Of a stretch of DNA of 64,000 bases, positions 53,709 to 64,000 are shown in pieces. The DNA comes from Cryptomeria japonica (Eukaryota > Streptophyta > Pinopsida > Cupressales > Cupressaceae). The notes under the pieces were generated by a model. The model was not told the DNA's origin. It saw nothing but the letters and a program-made list of their open reading frames with translations, and searched no databases. The position numbers were made by a program, and so were the translations under genes. How positions within the stretch are numbered: the stretch's first letter is position 1; the number at the start of each line of letters is the position of its first letter. The stretch spans positions 830,202,160 to 830,266,159 of the forward strand of contig NC_081411.1 of assembly GCF_030272615.1 (NCBI RefSeq), written 5' to 3'.

Positions 53709-55375
53709 TATTGGATTGTTGGCATTGAAAAAACCAGTCAATCTAGAGAACCAGTATATGTGCTAATATTTTTCATTGATGTCCAACACTTACCGGTGAA
53801 GACACTAACTGGTGAAATGGTATAGGTAGAGTGGTGTTGTTTTTCAGTAAGAAAAAGTGATGACCTATAATACATGGAAACAACATTGGTATTGAATGAT
53901 CAAAGGTTTAATGAGATCAAGGGAAGATAGACTAAGCCAACTGGTCTATCATTTAGGAAGATCAGTCACTTTGATGATGATGAAGTCATACAAGGTGACT
54001 CAAGCAAGAAAAATTGAAGTTGTATGCAAACTAGTAACTCATTGGCAATTAGGGGAAGAGACTTGATTCTAGCACAACAAACATGCAATTAAAGGATGAA
54101 CTAGTAATATAGAAGTGCAATGGCATACCAGTACACCGGTATGACAGAAGGAAGATAGGTAATCACCATAAATATCGAAGGGGTGATTGGTTATTTAGTT
54201 GCAATGGCAAAGAATGAGTTGGTGAGCATTTATCTCCACCAAATCACATGTTGGTAAGGTCAAATTTCAATTATCATGCAGTCAAGCATGATTATATATG
54301 AATTTTCTGGTTCGCACTTATTTGACTAAACAGGCCTCAGAAGTTTCTATCTTTGGGAGATGCGGTGGCAGAAGTTATTGAACACTTGGCAAAATTGTTG
54401 TAAGGTGCATAGATAAAGAGAGAGAGATTTTGAATTTGAAATCTTCCAAAATCTATGATTTCTTTGATAGAGGGAATGCTTGAAAGTATCGACAGAAATT
54501 GTATAAAGTGTTCTTGAGATTATTAAGAATATTTTGATCATGAAATTTGAAACAAGGAAATCTTGTTGAAGGTGATCTAAGGTGAAGAGAAGAGAGAGAT
54601 GAAGTCCTAAGAGGTGTTAGCATAGTAGAGTGCATTTGAGGTAGATCAACTAAGTGCAGAGTCAAGAGATAGAGGACCAACAAAGTACAGAGCTGAAGGA
54701 TAGAGGACCAGTAGAGTGTAGAGCCAAAGGTCAGAGGACCTGCAGAGTGCAGTGCTGAGGAATAGGTGACCAGCTGAGTGAAGAGCCAAAGGTGTAAGAA
54801 GAAAACCGGTGTTGTGCAGAGAAGACACAACCGGTGTGTATTGAGTGTGATGCATATTGAGATCTGATTAAGCTATCAATAGCTAATTCAACAAATCATC
54901 CATCTATTGCTTTCTAACCACTGCAACATAAATCCCTTAACCAGGTGGAATTTAACACGTCCCTTTTGTAAAATCCCTTAACCAGGTGACATCTTAATTG
55001 ATGTTCTAAGTCATTTAACTAGGCTACCTTTAACAGGGTAAAGGCACTAACCAGCCTTGATCAAAATCCCTTAACCAGGTGGCACCTAATAGTGTCTTTG
55101 TAATCTCCTAATAGGGATGTCTCTTATCTGAGTGTACTCCATAAGAGTACAAATTTTTTGAGTTCCTACTCACACCGTGATTTTCTCTCATTTTGGTTTC
55201 CATGAGATAATTTCTTGGTGTCATTGTCAACTTTTCATGTGTACATATTTTACTTCAGTGATTAAGTGTTTTGTTGGATTTTGGATGAATCCAGATTTAA
55301 GTTAAAAGTTAAATTATGAAAATTTTATTAAGTGTTGATTCACCCCTCCTCTCTCAGTACTGGTTGGGACCAACA
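53709..55375 (+). repeat. 5' LTR of G, 1667 bp
   Basis: From TATTGGATTGTTGG to GGGACCAACA. Between about 54920 and 55100 the words ATCCCTTAACCAGGTG and close variants recur four times. Confidence 0.9.
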
Positions 55376-55377
55376 AT

Positions 55378-55388
55378 TGGTATCAGAG
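55378..55388 (+). other. Primer binding site of G
   Basis: TGGTATCAGAG, two bases after the LTR end; tRNA-iMet type. Confidence 0.9.
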
Positions 55389-55439
55389 TATTAGGTCCCT
55401 AGAATCAGAAGAAGCTTAATCCACTTAGAGAGAGATCCA

Positions 55440-56400
55440 AGATGATGCATAAGTAGGGTCCTAAGTAAGGAGAATTACACGTTATGGTGTGGAAGAATGA
55501 AACTCTATCTAAGATCCCTAAGTGAACACTACTGGAATCATGTGATCACAGAGTACAATGAACCTTCAAGGAATCTTACTCTAGATCAGATCAAGTAAAG
55601 GCAAGATAGTACTGCTGCTATGGATCTGATTGTTAGTACACTTTTAGATAATAAATTTGCTGAGGTACAAGATTTAAAAACAACTTTTCAGATATGGAAT
55701 AAGCTAAAGACACTCTATGGGGGAGATCCGCATGTTCAAAAGGCCAAAGTAGATAGCCTGAGAGGAAAATATGATGAGATGAGGATGCAAGAAGGAGAAA
55801 ACATAGAGAAGTATATCAAGAGGACAAAGAATGTAGTAAAATCCATCAAAAGTGTTGAGGAGGATGATGTGGTTATCAGAATCCTGAGAACCTTGCTACC
55901 AAAATATGCAATAAGAGTCTCTACTATCTAGGAACTCGGATCCTTAGGAACAGTCAATGTAACTCTTGACTTACTGATTGGTAAGTTGACTACTTTTAAG
56001 TTGAGCAATTATGACAACAACATACCAAAGATTGATGTTTCTTTCAAAGCATCCATGATGCATGCACCAACAAGGAGAAGGAAAGAAACCGATAGTAGTT
56101 CTACTACCAGAACCGGTTATTCCCATGAAAGTGACAATCTTCTATCTGAGGAATAGGAGAAAGATGAAATTGAAGCTCTATTAGCAAGAATATTTCCAAG
56201 AGGTAAAGGAAAATACAAAGGTAAACTACCCTTAAAGTGCTTCTCCTATAATAAGATAGGTCATATTGCTTCAAGATGTCCTAACAATGATAGAGATAGG
56301 AAGGATAATTTCAGAAGCTACAGGGACAAGAGCAAAAAGGAATTTTATCTTGCAGAAGGAGTCACTGATGAAGAATCAGAGGGATTTGATGGAGATGGAA
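55440..56400 (+). pseudogene. G: copia gag, broken
   Basis: A start-like ATG lies at 55441-55446 but stops follow at once. The open stretch 55620-55931 gives the gag core with FAEVQDLKTTFQIWNKLKTL-type sequence, YGGDPHVQKAKVDSLRGKYD and RILRTLLPKYAIRVSTI, close to J. After a TAG come LIGKLTTFKLSNYDN and a zinc knuckle CFSYNKIGHIASRC, where the second Cys is Tyr. An acidic part (EGVTDEESEGFDGDGIAF) leads to the protease. The gag is not functional. Confidence 0.8.
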
Positions 56401-56770
56401 TTGCATTTGTGGTTGTTAAGGAGGACAACACAGAGGAAGGATATATGGAATTTATTTCTAGCACAAACCGGTGTGGAGAATGGGTGATCAATAGTGGTTG
56501 AACTCATCACATGACCAGTGATAGAAAAAAATTCCTCAGCATGGAGGACTGCAATGGAGGAACTGTGAGATTTAGAAATGATGCCCCTTGTGTAGTAAAA
56601 GGTAAGGGGTTTATAGCATTGAATGATAAGACAAATTGTGATGATGTCTATTGGGTAGAAGGATTAAAATATAGTTTATTAAGCATTGCACAACTTAACA
56701 ATAAGGGTTACTAGTTAGAATTCAATGAAGGAATATGTAAAATAAATGACAAGTCAGGAAGTTTGATTGC
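56401..56770 (+). pseudogene. G: copia protease with lost active-site Asp
   Basis: It reads CGEWVINSG-stop-THHMTSDRKKF. The catalytic Asp of DSG is Asn, and the following Cys codon is TGA (56498-56500), so the protease is doubly dead. The next part, GGTVRFRNDAPCVVKGKGFI and VYWVEGLKYSLLSIAQLNNK, is open from 56511 to 56714. It matches the equivalent stretch in J and I. Confidence 0.85.
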
Positions 56771-57720
56771 CACTGGTAAACAATCAAGAGACAATATGTT
56801 TTATCTAGACACCACCTTAGGTAATTATCTAGTGGCTAAGGTTGAAGATAGTTGGTTGTGGGACAAAATATTGTGTCATGTTAACTTTGATAGCATAGAA
56901 AATGTCAGTAAGGAAAAATCAATCAGAGGTATGCCTGACATAGTAAAACCTGAAAATGCTATGTGCAAAGAGTGTCAACTAGGAAAGTTGACCGGGTCTA
57001 GTTTCTACAGTAAAACCTTCTCATCTAAAAATGTGTTGGACTTAGTTCACATAGACTTGTGTGGTCCCATGAGAACAAAGAGTTTCTATGGAGATGGGTA
57101 TTTTATGTTGTTCATGGATGACTTCTCAAGAATGATGTGGGTTGTATTCTTGAAGGAAAAATATGAAGCCTTTCAGATGTTTAAGGTGTTTAAGGCTCAA
57201 GTAGAAAGAGGAACCGTTAAGAATCTGAAGTGTCTGAGATCAGATAGAGGAGGAGAGTTCACCTCTCAAGAGTTCATGAATTATTGTGAGTAACATGGGA
57301 TTAGGAGACAAATGTCTGCACCTAGAACACCTCAGTAGAATGGAGTTGCTGAAAGAAGAAACATAACTCTTATTGATTATACAAGGACTTTGATGATATA
57401 GAAGGACATCCCACATATCTTCTAGAGCAAAGCAATAAGCACTATTGTATACACTTTGAACTAGATACAGGTAAAGAAAGGGACAAATAAAACTCCCTAT
57501 GAATTATGGAGTGGATACTCACCTAATGTTTGTTATTTCAAAGTATCTGGAAGTAGGTTCTATATGAAGGGGATGAGTACACTGGAAAATTTGATCCCAA
57601 GAGTGATGAAGGAACCTTCTTAGGTTACTCAACAAAGAGAAAGGCATACCCATGTTTGAACAAAAGGACCGATAAGATTGTGGAGAGTGCAAATATCAGA
57701 GTAGATGAGTACTCTAAAAA
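56763..57720 (+). pseudogene. G: copia integrase, broken
   Basis: Open from 56763 to 57293: DSWLWDKILCHVNFDSIENV and AMCKECQLGKLTGSSF (zinc region), LDLVHIDLCGPMRTKSFYGD (first Asp), LFMDDFSRMMWVVFLKEKYE, LRSDRGGEFTSQEFMNYCE. Then a TAA, and PRTPQ-stop-NGVAERRNITLID with the Glu kept; the second Gln of PQQNG is TAG (57335-57337), as in I. Stops follow at several Trp or Gln sites. The C-terminal part (KTPYELWSGYSPNVCYFKV, FLGYSTKRKAYPCLNKRT) lies across a frame change near 57560-57600. Confidence 0.85.
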
Positions 57721-57899
57721 AAATGAGTAGGATAGTAAGAGTGAACTGAAGGACTATAAAGGGTTTGAGTACAATGTACTGGTGGAACCTACTGAAGAAG
57801 ATCTTGTTGAAGTGGCTAATGAAGAATCCTATGAAGAAGAACTTGCATAACCAGTAGAAGAAGCTTTGAGGAGTGAACCGGTATTGGCTAAATATGTCA

Positions 57900-59035
57900 A
57901 AAATAATCACTCTATAGAAAATATCATTGGTGACAAGGATGCAGGAGTTCTAACTAGAAGAAGAGCAAGAGAGAATGGGTGTATGCTCTTCATTTTTGAG
58001 CCCAAAATAACAAAGGAGGCTTTAAAAGATGATGACTAGGTCAAAGCCATGGAAGAAGAACTCGAGAAAATTGAGAAAAATGACACATGGACTTTGGTGC
58101 CCACACCGGAAAACAAAAATGTAATAGGCACCAAGTGGGCATTTAGAAATAAAATGGATGAAACTAGTAAAGTGATAAGAAAAAAAGCAAGATTGGTCTG
58201 CAAGGGCTATGCTCAAGAAGAAGGTTTGGACTATAGAGAAACCTTCGTATTGGTGGCCAGGCTAGAAGGGGTCAGAATTTTGCTAGCCTATGCTACTTAT
58301 AAAAGATTTAAAGTATACCAAATGGATGTCAAATCGACATTCTTAAATGGGGTGTTAGAAGAAGTACACATAGAGCAACTAGAAGGGTTTGCATCTGAAG
58401 ATGGGAGGAATATGGTATGGAGGTTGCAGAAGTCTCTATATGGCCTAAAACAAGCACCGAGATCTTGGTATGAGAGGTTCTACTCATATCTACTAAGCAT
58501 AGGGTTCAAAATAACTAGTGATAATAGTAACCTATATCTGAAGAGTAGAGCTGAAGGAAAACACCTTATTGTTGATATATTTGTAGATGACATCATGTTT
58601 GGGGGAGATAATGAGATGAGCAGAAGCTTTGCAGAACAAATGTAACAAGAATTTGAGATGTCCATGATTGGTAAGATAAAGTTTTTTATTGGCTAGCAAG
58701 TCTCTCAATTAAACAATGACATCTTCATCAGTTAGACTAAGTACATAAGGGAAATTCTGAAAACTTTTGGAATGGAAGATTGCAAACCTATTGGAACTCC
58801 AATGGTTACAAGTTGTAAGCTATATAAATATGATGAGGCTAAAAATGTGAATGAGACACTTTACCGATCCATGATCGGTAAGTTAAAGTATGCAGTACAT
58901 AGCATACTAGACATAGCACAAGCCGTTGGCTTGGTTGCCATATTTTCTGCAAATCTAAAAGAGACTCACATGATGGCAGTCAAAAGAATATTCAAATACC
59001 TAAAGGGGACTAATGAGTATGGTCTCTAGTATCCA
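57900..59035 (+). pseudogene. G: copia reverse transcriptase
   Basis: The stretch 58049-58645 gives NDTWTLVPTPENKNVIGTKW, RLVCKGYAQEEGLDYRETFV, YQMDVKSTFLNGVLEEVHIE, YGLKQAPRSWYERFYSYLLS and the catalytic DIFVDDIMFGGDNEMS with both Asp (about 58575-58620). After a TAA it continues with FEMSMIGKIKFFIG and a stop, then 58772-59029: CKPIGTPMVTSCKLYKYDE, SMIGKLKYAVHSILDIAQAV and FKYLKGTNEYGL. At least five stops break it. Trp and Gln codons are again lost. Confidence 0.85.
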
Positions 59036-59533
59036 CACAAGGGAGAATTCAATTTAAGTGTCTTTTTTGATTCAGATTGGGTTGGAAACATCGATGAAGG
59101 GAAGAGCACTAGTGGAGGTGCATTCTTTCTTGGAGATAGGATTGTATCTTGGACACGTAAGAAACAAAACTATATATCTCAATCCATAGCTAAGGTTGAG
59201 TATGTAGTTGCTTCAATCAACTGCACATAGATATTTTGGAACAAGTAACTACTAGAAGGAATACAAGAAAAAGTGGTTGGACCGATAGTAATTCATTGTG
59301 ACAACACTAGTGCCATTGACATATCCAAGAGCCTGGTGATGCACTCCAAAATGAAGCATATAGCCATCAAATATTACTATCTAAGAGAACAAGTTAAAGA
59401 AAAGGAAGTGATGTTGGAGTACATACCAACAAAAGAGAAGGTGGTTGATATCTTCACCAAGCCACTAGAAAAGGACACCTTTGACTATCTTAGAGGTAAG
59501 TTGGGGGTTACGCCCCTCCATTCAGTAAAGTAA
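59036..59533 (+). pseudogene. G: copia RNase H
   Basis: It reads FFDSDWVGNIDEGKSTSGGA (first Asp), FFLGDRIVSWTRKKQN, QSIAKVEYVVASINCT (Glu) then a stop. From 59273 it is open to the polyprotein end: GPIVIHCDNTSAIDISKSLV (Asp), KHIAIKYYYLREQVKEKEVM, FTKPLEKDTFDYLRGKLGV. The normal end of the copia polyprotein is at 59533. Confidence 0.9.
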
Positions 59534-59863
59534 GCAAATAGGGTTCTACATCAATCTAGTATGATTTCAAGTTTTTTTTTTTTAAAACGACTAGATTGAT
59601 GAGTGTGGACTACTCCAGTTAAGGGGGAGCAGTCTTGTAAGTGTTTAGAAAGGACTCTTTGGCATTGTTGTCAAAGTGGGAGATATGATTAGAGTGCTTG
59701 AGCATTGGCAGGTAGTGATTGATCTAAAGTTGTTGTATCAGAGTATGACCAGTGATAGGAGGAGATATTCATTACTCAGGGCATAAGTAATGATTGGACT
59801 GGTACATAGATGAAGAAACATGCAACTAATTAGCCAGATTTTGAAGTGTTTTCCATCAATGCC

Positions 59864-59875
59864 AAAGGGAGACAT
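59864..59875 (+). other. Polypurine tract of G
   Basis: CCAAAGGGAGACAT directly before the 3' LTR (TGTTGG). An upstream look-alike, GGCATTGTTGTCAAAGTGGG, lies at about 59661-59680. Confidence 0.8.
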
Positions 59876-61553
59876 TGTTGGATTTTTGGTATTCACAAAA
59901 CTGATCAATCCGGAGAACTGATATATGTGCTAATAGTTTTCATTGATGTCCAACACTTACCGGTGAAGACACTAACCGGTGAGATGGTATAGGTAGAGTG
60001 GTGTTGTTTTTCAGTAAGAAAAAGTGATGACTTACAATACATGGAAACAAAATTGGTATTTTTTTGATCAAAGGTTTAATCAACTCAAGGAAAGATAGAC
60101 TAATCCAATCTATCTATCATTCAGGAAGATCAGTCACTTTGATTATGATGAAGTCACAAAAGGTGACTTAGGCAAGAAAACATGAAGTTGTATGAAGTTG
60201 TATGCAAACCGGTAACTCATTGGCAAATAGGGGAAGAGACTTGATGCTAGCACAACAAAACAAAAATTAAAGGATGAACTAGTAATATAGAAGTGTAGTG
60301 GTATACGAGTACACCGATATGACAAAAGGAAGATATGTAATCACCATAAATCTCAAAGCGATGATTGGTTATTCAGTTGCAGTGGCAAAGGATGAGTTGG
60401 TGAGCATCTTTCTACACCAAATCACATGTTGGTAAGGTCAACTTTCAGTTATCATGCAATCAAGCATGATTACATGTGTATTTTCTGGTTCGCACTTATT
60501 TGACTGAATAGGCCTAAGAATTTTCTATCTTTAGGAGATGCGGTGGCAGAAGTTATTAAACACTTGGCAGAATTGTTGTAAGGTGCATAGAGAAAGAGAG
60601 TGAGATTTTGAATTTGAAATATTCCAAAATCCATGATTGCTTTGATTGAGGGAATGCCTGAAAGTATCGACAGAAATTGTATAAAGTGTTCTTGAGCTTA
60701 TTAAGAAGATTTTGATCATGAAATTTGAAACAAGGAAATCTTGTTGAAGGCGATCCAAGGTGAAGAGAAGAGAGAGAGGAAGTCCTAAGAGGTGTTAGCA
60801 CAGTAGAGTGCATTTGAGGTAGATCGACTAAGTGCATAGTCAAGAGACAGAGGACAAGTTGAGTGCAGAGCTAAAGGACATAGGACCGAGAGAGTGCAGA
60901 GCCGAAGGTCAGAGGACCCGCAGAGTGCAGTGCTGAGGAATAAGTGACTGACTTAGTGAAGAGCCAAAGGTGTAAGAAGAAAACTGGTGTTGTGTAGAGA
61001 AGACACAATTGGTGTGTATTGAGTGTGATGCAAATTGAGATTTGATCAAGCTATTAGTAGCTAATTTAGCAGATCACCCATCTATTGCTTTCTAACCACT
61101 GCAACATAAATCCCTTAACCGGGTGGACTTTAACAAGTCCCTTTTGTAAAATCCCTTAATTGGGTGACATCTTAATTGATGTTCTAATTCCTTTAACTAG
61201 GCTACCTTTAATAGGGTAAAGGCACTAATTGGCCTTGATCAAAATCCCTTAACCAGGTGGCACCTAACAGTCTCTTTGTAATCTCCTAACAAGGATGGCT
61301 CTTAACCGAGTGTACTCCAAAAGAGTACAACTTTTGTGAGTTCCCAATCACATCGTGGTTTTTTCCCATTTGGGTTTCCATGAGATAACTTCTTGGTGTC
61401 ATTGTCAACTTTTGATGTGTGCATATTTTACTTCAGTGATTAAGTTTTTTGTTGGATTCTAGATGAATGCAGATTTAAGTTAAAAGTTAAATTATTAAAA
61501 TTTGATTAAGTGCTAATTCACCCCTCCCCTCTCAGCACCGGTTGGGACCAACA
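59876..61553 (+). repeat. 3' LTR of G, 1678 bp
   Basis: From TGTTGGATTTTTGG to GGGACCAACA, collinear with 53709-55375, followed by TSD AGTAT. Confidence 0.95.
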
Positions 61554-61558
61554 AGTAT

Positions 61559-62730
61559 GACTTAGTGGCCTATTCTTCTCCTATAAACTTCTCTTTTTCT
61601 AAAAACTTTTAACATCCATCATCTTATATATGTTTTTAATCTCACTTATAGTAGAGAATTTAACGTCATATTCAAGTGAATTATTCAATCTATCATGTCT
61701 TTAAATAACATTAATGGCTATTATGTTGTTCATCATTATGTGACATTGGTAGCTCACTTACTGGCAGCTCATTGTCATTCATGATGGTACAATTTCACAT
61801 GAAATCATACTTTTGGAAGCAACATAATAGCCTATTTATATCTTATCTCTTCTCTCTCTATATAGGGGGCAAGAGTGATTACAAACATCTCTCCTTCTTA
61901 AGACTAAAAATTCCCCTTTCTGAAGTAGTGTCTTCTATAAGGATTTCTTATTGATTGTAGAGGTGTATTCATAATTGAATTCCTTCTCTCATATTGGAAC
62001 AAGCATCCCTAATGGGGATATTAAGTACATATCCTTAATTAGGACCTCCTCCTTGGTGTTGGAAGTCTTTTATCATTCATCAATCTTTTCTTCATTGAGT
62101 AGTATCTTTTATGATAAACCCTTCTATTTTGTGCATGTGCATATCCCTGATGAGGATCTCTTGCCTTCTTTTAGAAGAGTCTTGTTATATATAATCTCTC
62201 TTTGATGTCATCTCAATCCTCTTCTCTTTTCAAATCTCTTGTATTCATTCATTCTAGAAGATGTTATATTTGTCTAGGATAGCTCCTATTGAAGGTAGAT
62301 GTCTTTTGAACAAAAACAATTTCTCCTCCAAGGATCTCATTTACACTTATATAGAAAGATATCTATTTTCAACTATCTTATCCTTGCTTTAAGAGTATTC
62401 CCTCTCTTTCTTGGATTTATGACATTGTTACATGATGGATATCTTCTTTGTGTCGAAGGTAGGTATCCTTTTTCTACTTGCACACACATGCATGAGGTTG
62501 AGTGGAACTAACAATGTTCTCACTCTCCTCCCTTACATGGATCACCCAGATAGACTCTGGGGGCTAGTTTTTCATGTCCTTCTCTCCATTGATCACCTAG
62601 TTTTAGGGGCAAGATGTCCATGGTTCCTTTTCTCTTCTCATGGATCATTAAAGTGTGTATTCATGCTTTATGTCTCTTCTTCCTTCTCTTTGCATTTTTT
62701 CCATTTGAGTATTTCATCTTGTGTTAGAGA
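61559..62730. other. Distal B or unassigned region
   Basis: No supported gene. It follows the G TSD, so its first part belongs to B, but it does not match reverse transcriptase. TGGTACAATTTCACA at about 61782-61797 equals a stretch near the start of the B LTR; this could be a diverged 3' LTR or chance. From 61950 to 62500 C/T-rich words such as CCTTAATTAGGACCTCC, CCCTGATGAGGATCTC and TCTTTTAGAAGAG recur loosely, typical of noncoding retroelement interiors. Open frames of 60-106 codons have no motif. Confidence 0.4.
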
Positions 62731-63632
62731 TGTTGAGATCCAAGAACACTGAGAGGTGGGGGGGGTGAATCAGTGTTCTGCCGATAAGAGAAGATTTTAT
62801 GCTTTTATACCAAACACACTTAAACCAATAAACAAATAAACATATAACTAGAAGAAAATGAACCATCCACATGAATGAACACCATAACACACAAAATTTA
62901 TACATGGAAAAATTCAAAGAGGAAAAATCATGGTGGGATTTGTGACCCACAATATCAATTCACTAGCCATATGAAAGATATTACATATAATGGGGGCCTT
63001 CACATATAGGAAGGCACACTGCCTAGAGAACATTGCTCATCAATAAAGATTCTCACTGACTACAAGCTTCTGCTGAAGTAAAACAATGAAACTAAACTCA
63101 CAAAATGCATCTGCTATGACAAAGAGAGTTTTGGTTATAGCTAAGCTCTGTACCGATTCATAAACCCTGAACACTACTACCCGTATCACCTTCCCTCCAA
63201 GAATGTCTTACAAAACATTTAAAGATCATTGCATGATACAAAATTTGCATACAAATGATCTTCGTATTCCACAATCTTCATCCACAAGTTCCATCCTCGC
63301 ATAAAAATTAATGATTTCATATATCATAATGTCCTAACACACTGACCTATATACCCATACAAACAATATGCGTTATGTTGGCTTACAATGCATTACAAAA
63401 GATATACAATGTTGGCTCTATAAAATAATTACAAAATGATCTTCTAAATAAATCTTCCATGATGTTAGCTTCCCTGAAGTGTTCGATATCAGTGCCCGTG
63501 CCAGTGTAGCCCTGAATGCTCCAAAGACTGTGTCTTCTAGTAAATGCCTCATAATGGTGGTAAATGACTCCCATCAAATCTCATTGCCATTAATAAAAAC
63601 AAAATTAATCCAATGAGTTTCAATTTCCAACA
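62731..63632 (-). repeat. 3' LTR of H, 902 bp
   Basis: From TGTTGAGATCC to TTTCCAACA. Its partner is outside the window. Confidence 0.8.
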
Positions 63633-63646
63633 ATCTCCCTCTTTGG
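63633..63646 (-). other. Polypurine tract of H
   Basis: The minus strand reads CCAAAGAGGGAGAT before the LTR. A second tract (CCAAAGGGGGAGTG) lies about 150 bases upstream at 63788-63801. Sequence from 63802 to 64000 shows no gene. Confidence 0.8.
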
Positions 63647-64000
63647 CATTGATGGCAACGCTCATGTGAAAAATGGATTCCCTGTCGGGTTCAACTGAAA
63701 TATACTCTCCTTGAGCAATACATTCCTTCTGATATCCTTCCCGTAAGATTTTGTCTGATATTTTTTTGATATTTTTCACATATATACACTCCCCCTTTGG
63801 CATCAATGCCAAATACTGGTGAAAGAATTGAAAGAATTCAGAACAAAAGAATGAATAAATACTGATAACTCTACCAAAGCTTGACTAACTTCAAATTTTT
63901 TGGGCAAGCCTTTTCTAGCAACTATAGGTATGTATCCCAGCCGGTTTTGAATGTTTCATAAATGGATACTAGTCCACTTAGTAAGTGTGCAAGTGTTTCC

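Larger units (their letters stand above)
53709..61553 (+). mobile_element. G: complete Ty1/copia element in distal B
   Basis: TSD AGTAT (53704-53708 and 61554-61558), LTRs of 1667 and 1678 bp, an iMet primer site, and gag to RNase H in copia order, with a polypurine tract. The first LTR begins TATTGG, a mutated TG; the second begins TGTTGG. By eye about 22 of the first 200 LTR bases differ, so G is older than J. Coding has many stops and at least two frame changes. Confidence 0.95.
13318..62730 (+). mobile_element. B: VQGG/G-patch gypsy element split by D, F and G
   Basis: B starts with an LTR at 13318, which is interrupted by D. It continues with the primer site, acidic repeats, VQGG repeats and protease (27403-30325), is interrupted by F, continues at 53148-53708, is interrupted by G, and continues from 61554. 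After removing F and one TSD copy, the reading frame across 30325/53153 runs on without a shift and matches A, which confirms the order. No reverse transcriptase is found after the G-patch in B, and its 3' LTR is not identified. The right end at 62730 is only the point where H begins. Confidence 0.65.
62731..64000 (-). mobile_element. H: 3' end of a Ty1/copia element, cut by window edge
   Basis: An LTR with TGTTGAGATCC / TTCCAACA ends in plus coordinates, followed by a minus-strand polypurine tract and noncoding 3' sequence to the window end. It has the start motif ...ACTGAGAGGNGGGGGTGAATCAG also seen at the start of the I LTR, so H is a copia relative on the minus strand. Its pol lies right of the window. 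The left flank is AGAGA. Confidence 0.8.

Noticed and set aside
1-64000. tRNA, rRNA, CRISPR array or riboswitch
   Set aside because: I looked for tRNA-like and array-like structure by eye and found only primer binding sites and retroelement repeats. This was not a computed search.

Overview
The window looks like heterochromatic, intergenic DNA from a seed plant with a large, repeat-rich genome. A conifer or other gymnosperm is my guess, but nothing here fixes the species. I see no host gene, tRNA, rRNA or CRISPR array. Almost every base can be assigned to nested LTR retrotransposons, mostly old and broken by stop codons. I use letters for the elements. Matching target-site duplications (TSDs) and inverted LTR ends resolve most of the nest directly from the sequence.

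Left part (1-13317). L is a Ty1/copia-like element with gag and protease but no integrase or reverse transcriptase (1-2896, + strand, cut by the window edge). It sits inside C, the 3' end of a + strand Ty3/gypsy element (2897 to about 5897) that carries an antisense Plant Mobile Domain (PMD) pseudogene. C interrupts A (about 5898-10238, - strand), a gypsy element with a protease, a G-patch and a gag-side region of repeated VQGG-type motifs. A TA-rich microsatellite follows, then K (10779-13317, +), a truncated relative of A.

Centre and right (13318-62730). B (+), a third member of the A/K family, is split by three direct insertions. D (14571-27046, -, TSD GGCAT) is a chromodomain-type gypsy element with LTRs of 3.6-4.0 kb, placed inside the 5' LTR of B. 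F (30326-53147, -, TSD CAACC) is a Tat-type gypsy element with two RNase H domains and another antisense PMD gene. F itself contains the copia elements J (36411-44143, +, TSD TAATA) and I (46106-52885, -). G (53709-61553, +, TSD AGTAT) is a copia element in distal B. At the right edge lies the 3' LTR of a - strand copia element, H (62731-64000, continuing outside).

The most unusual signals are these. Two separate Tat-like elements (C and F) carry the same antisense PMD gene at the same distance from the 3' LTR, with the same apparent splice acceptor. The A/B/K family has a gag region made of acidic repeats and a triple VQGG motif, plus a G-patch after the protease. L is a gag-protease-only copia derivative with an acidic extension. 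All functional statements rest on motifs read by eye; no database search was run.
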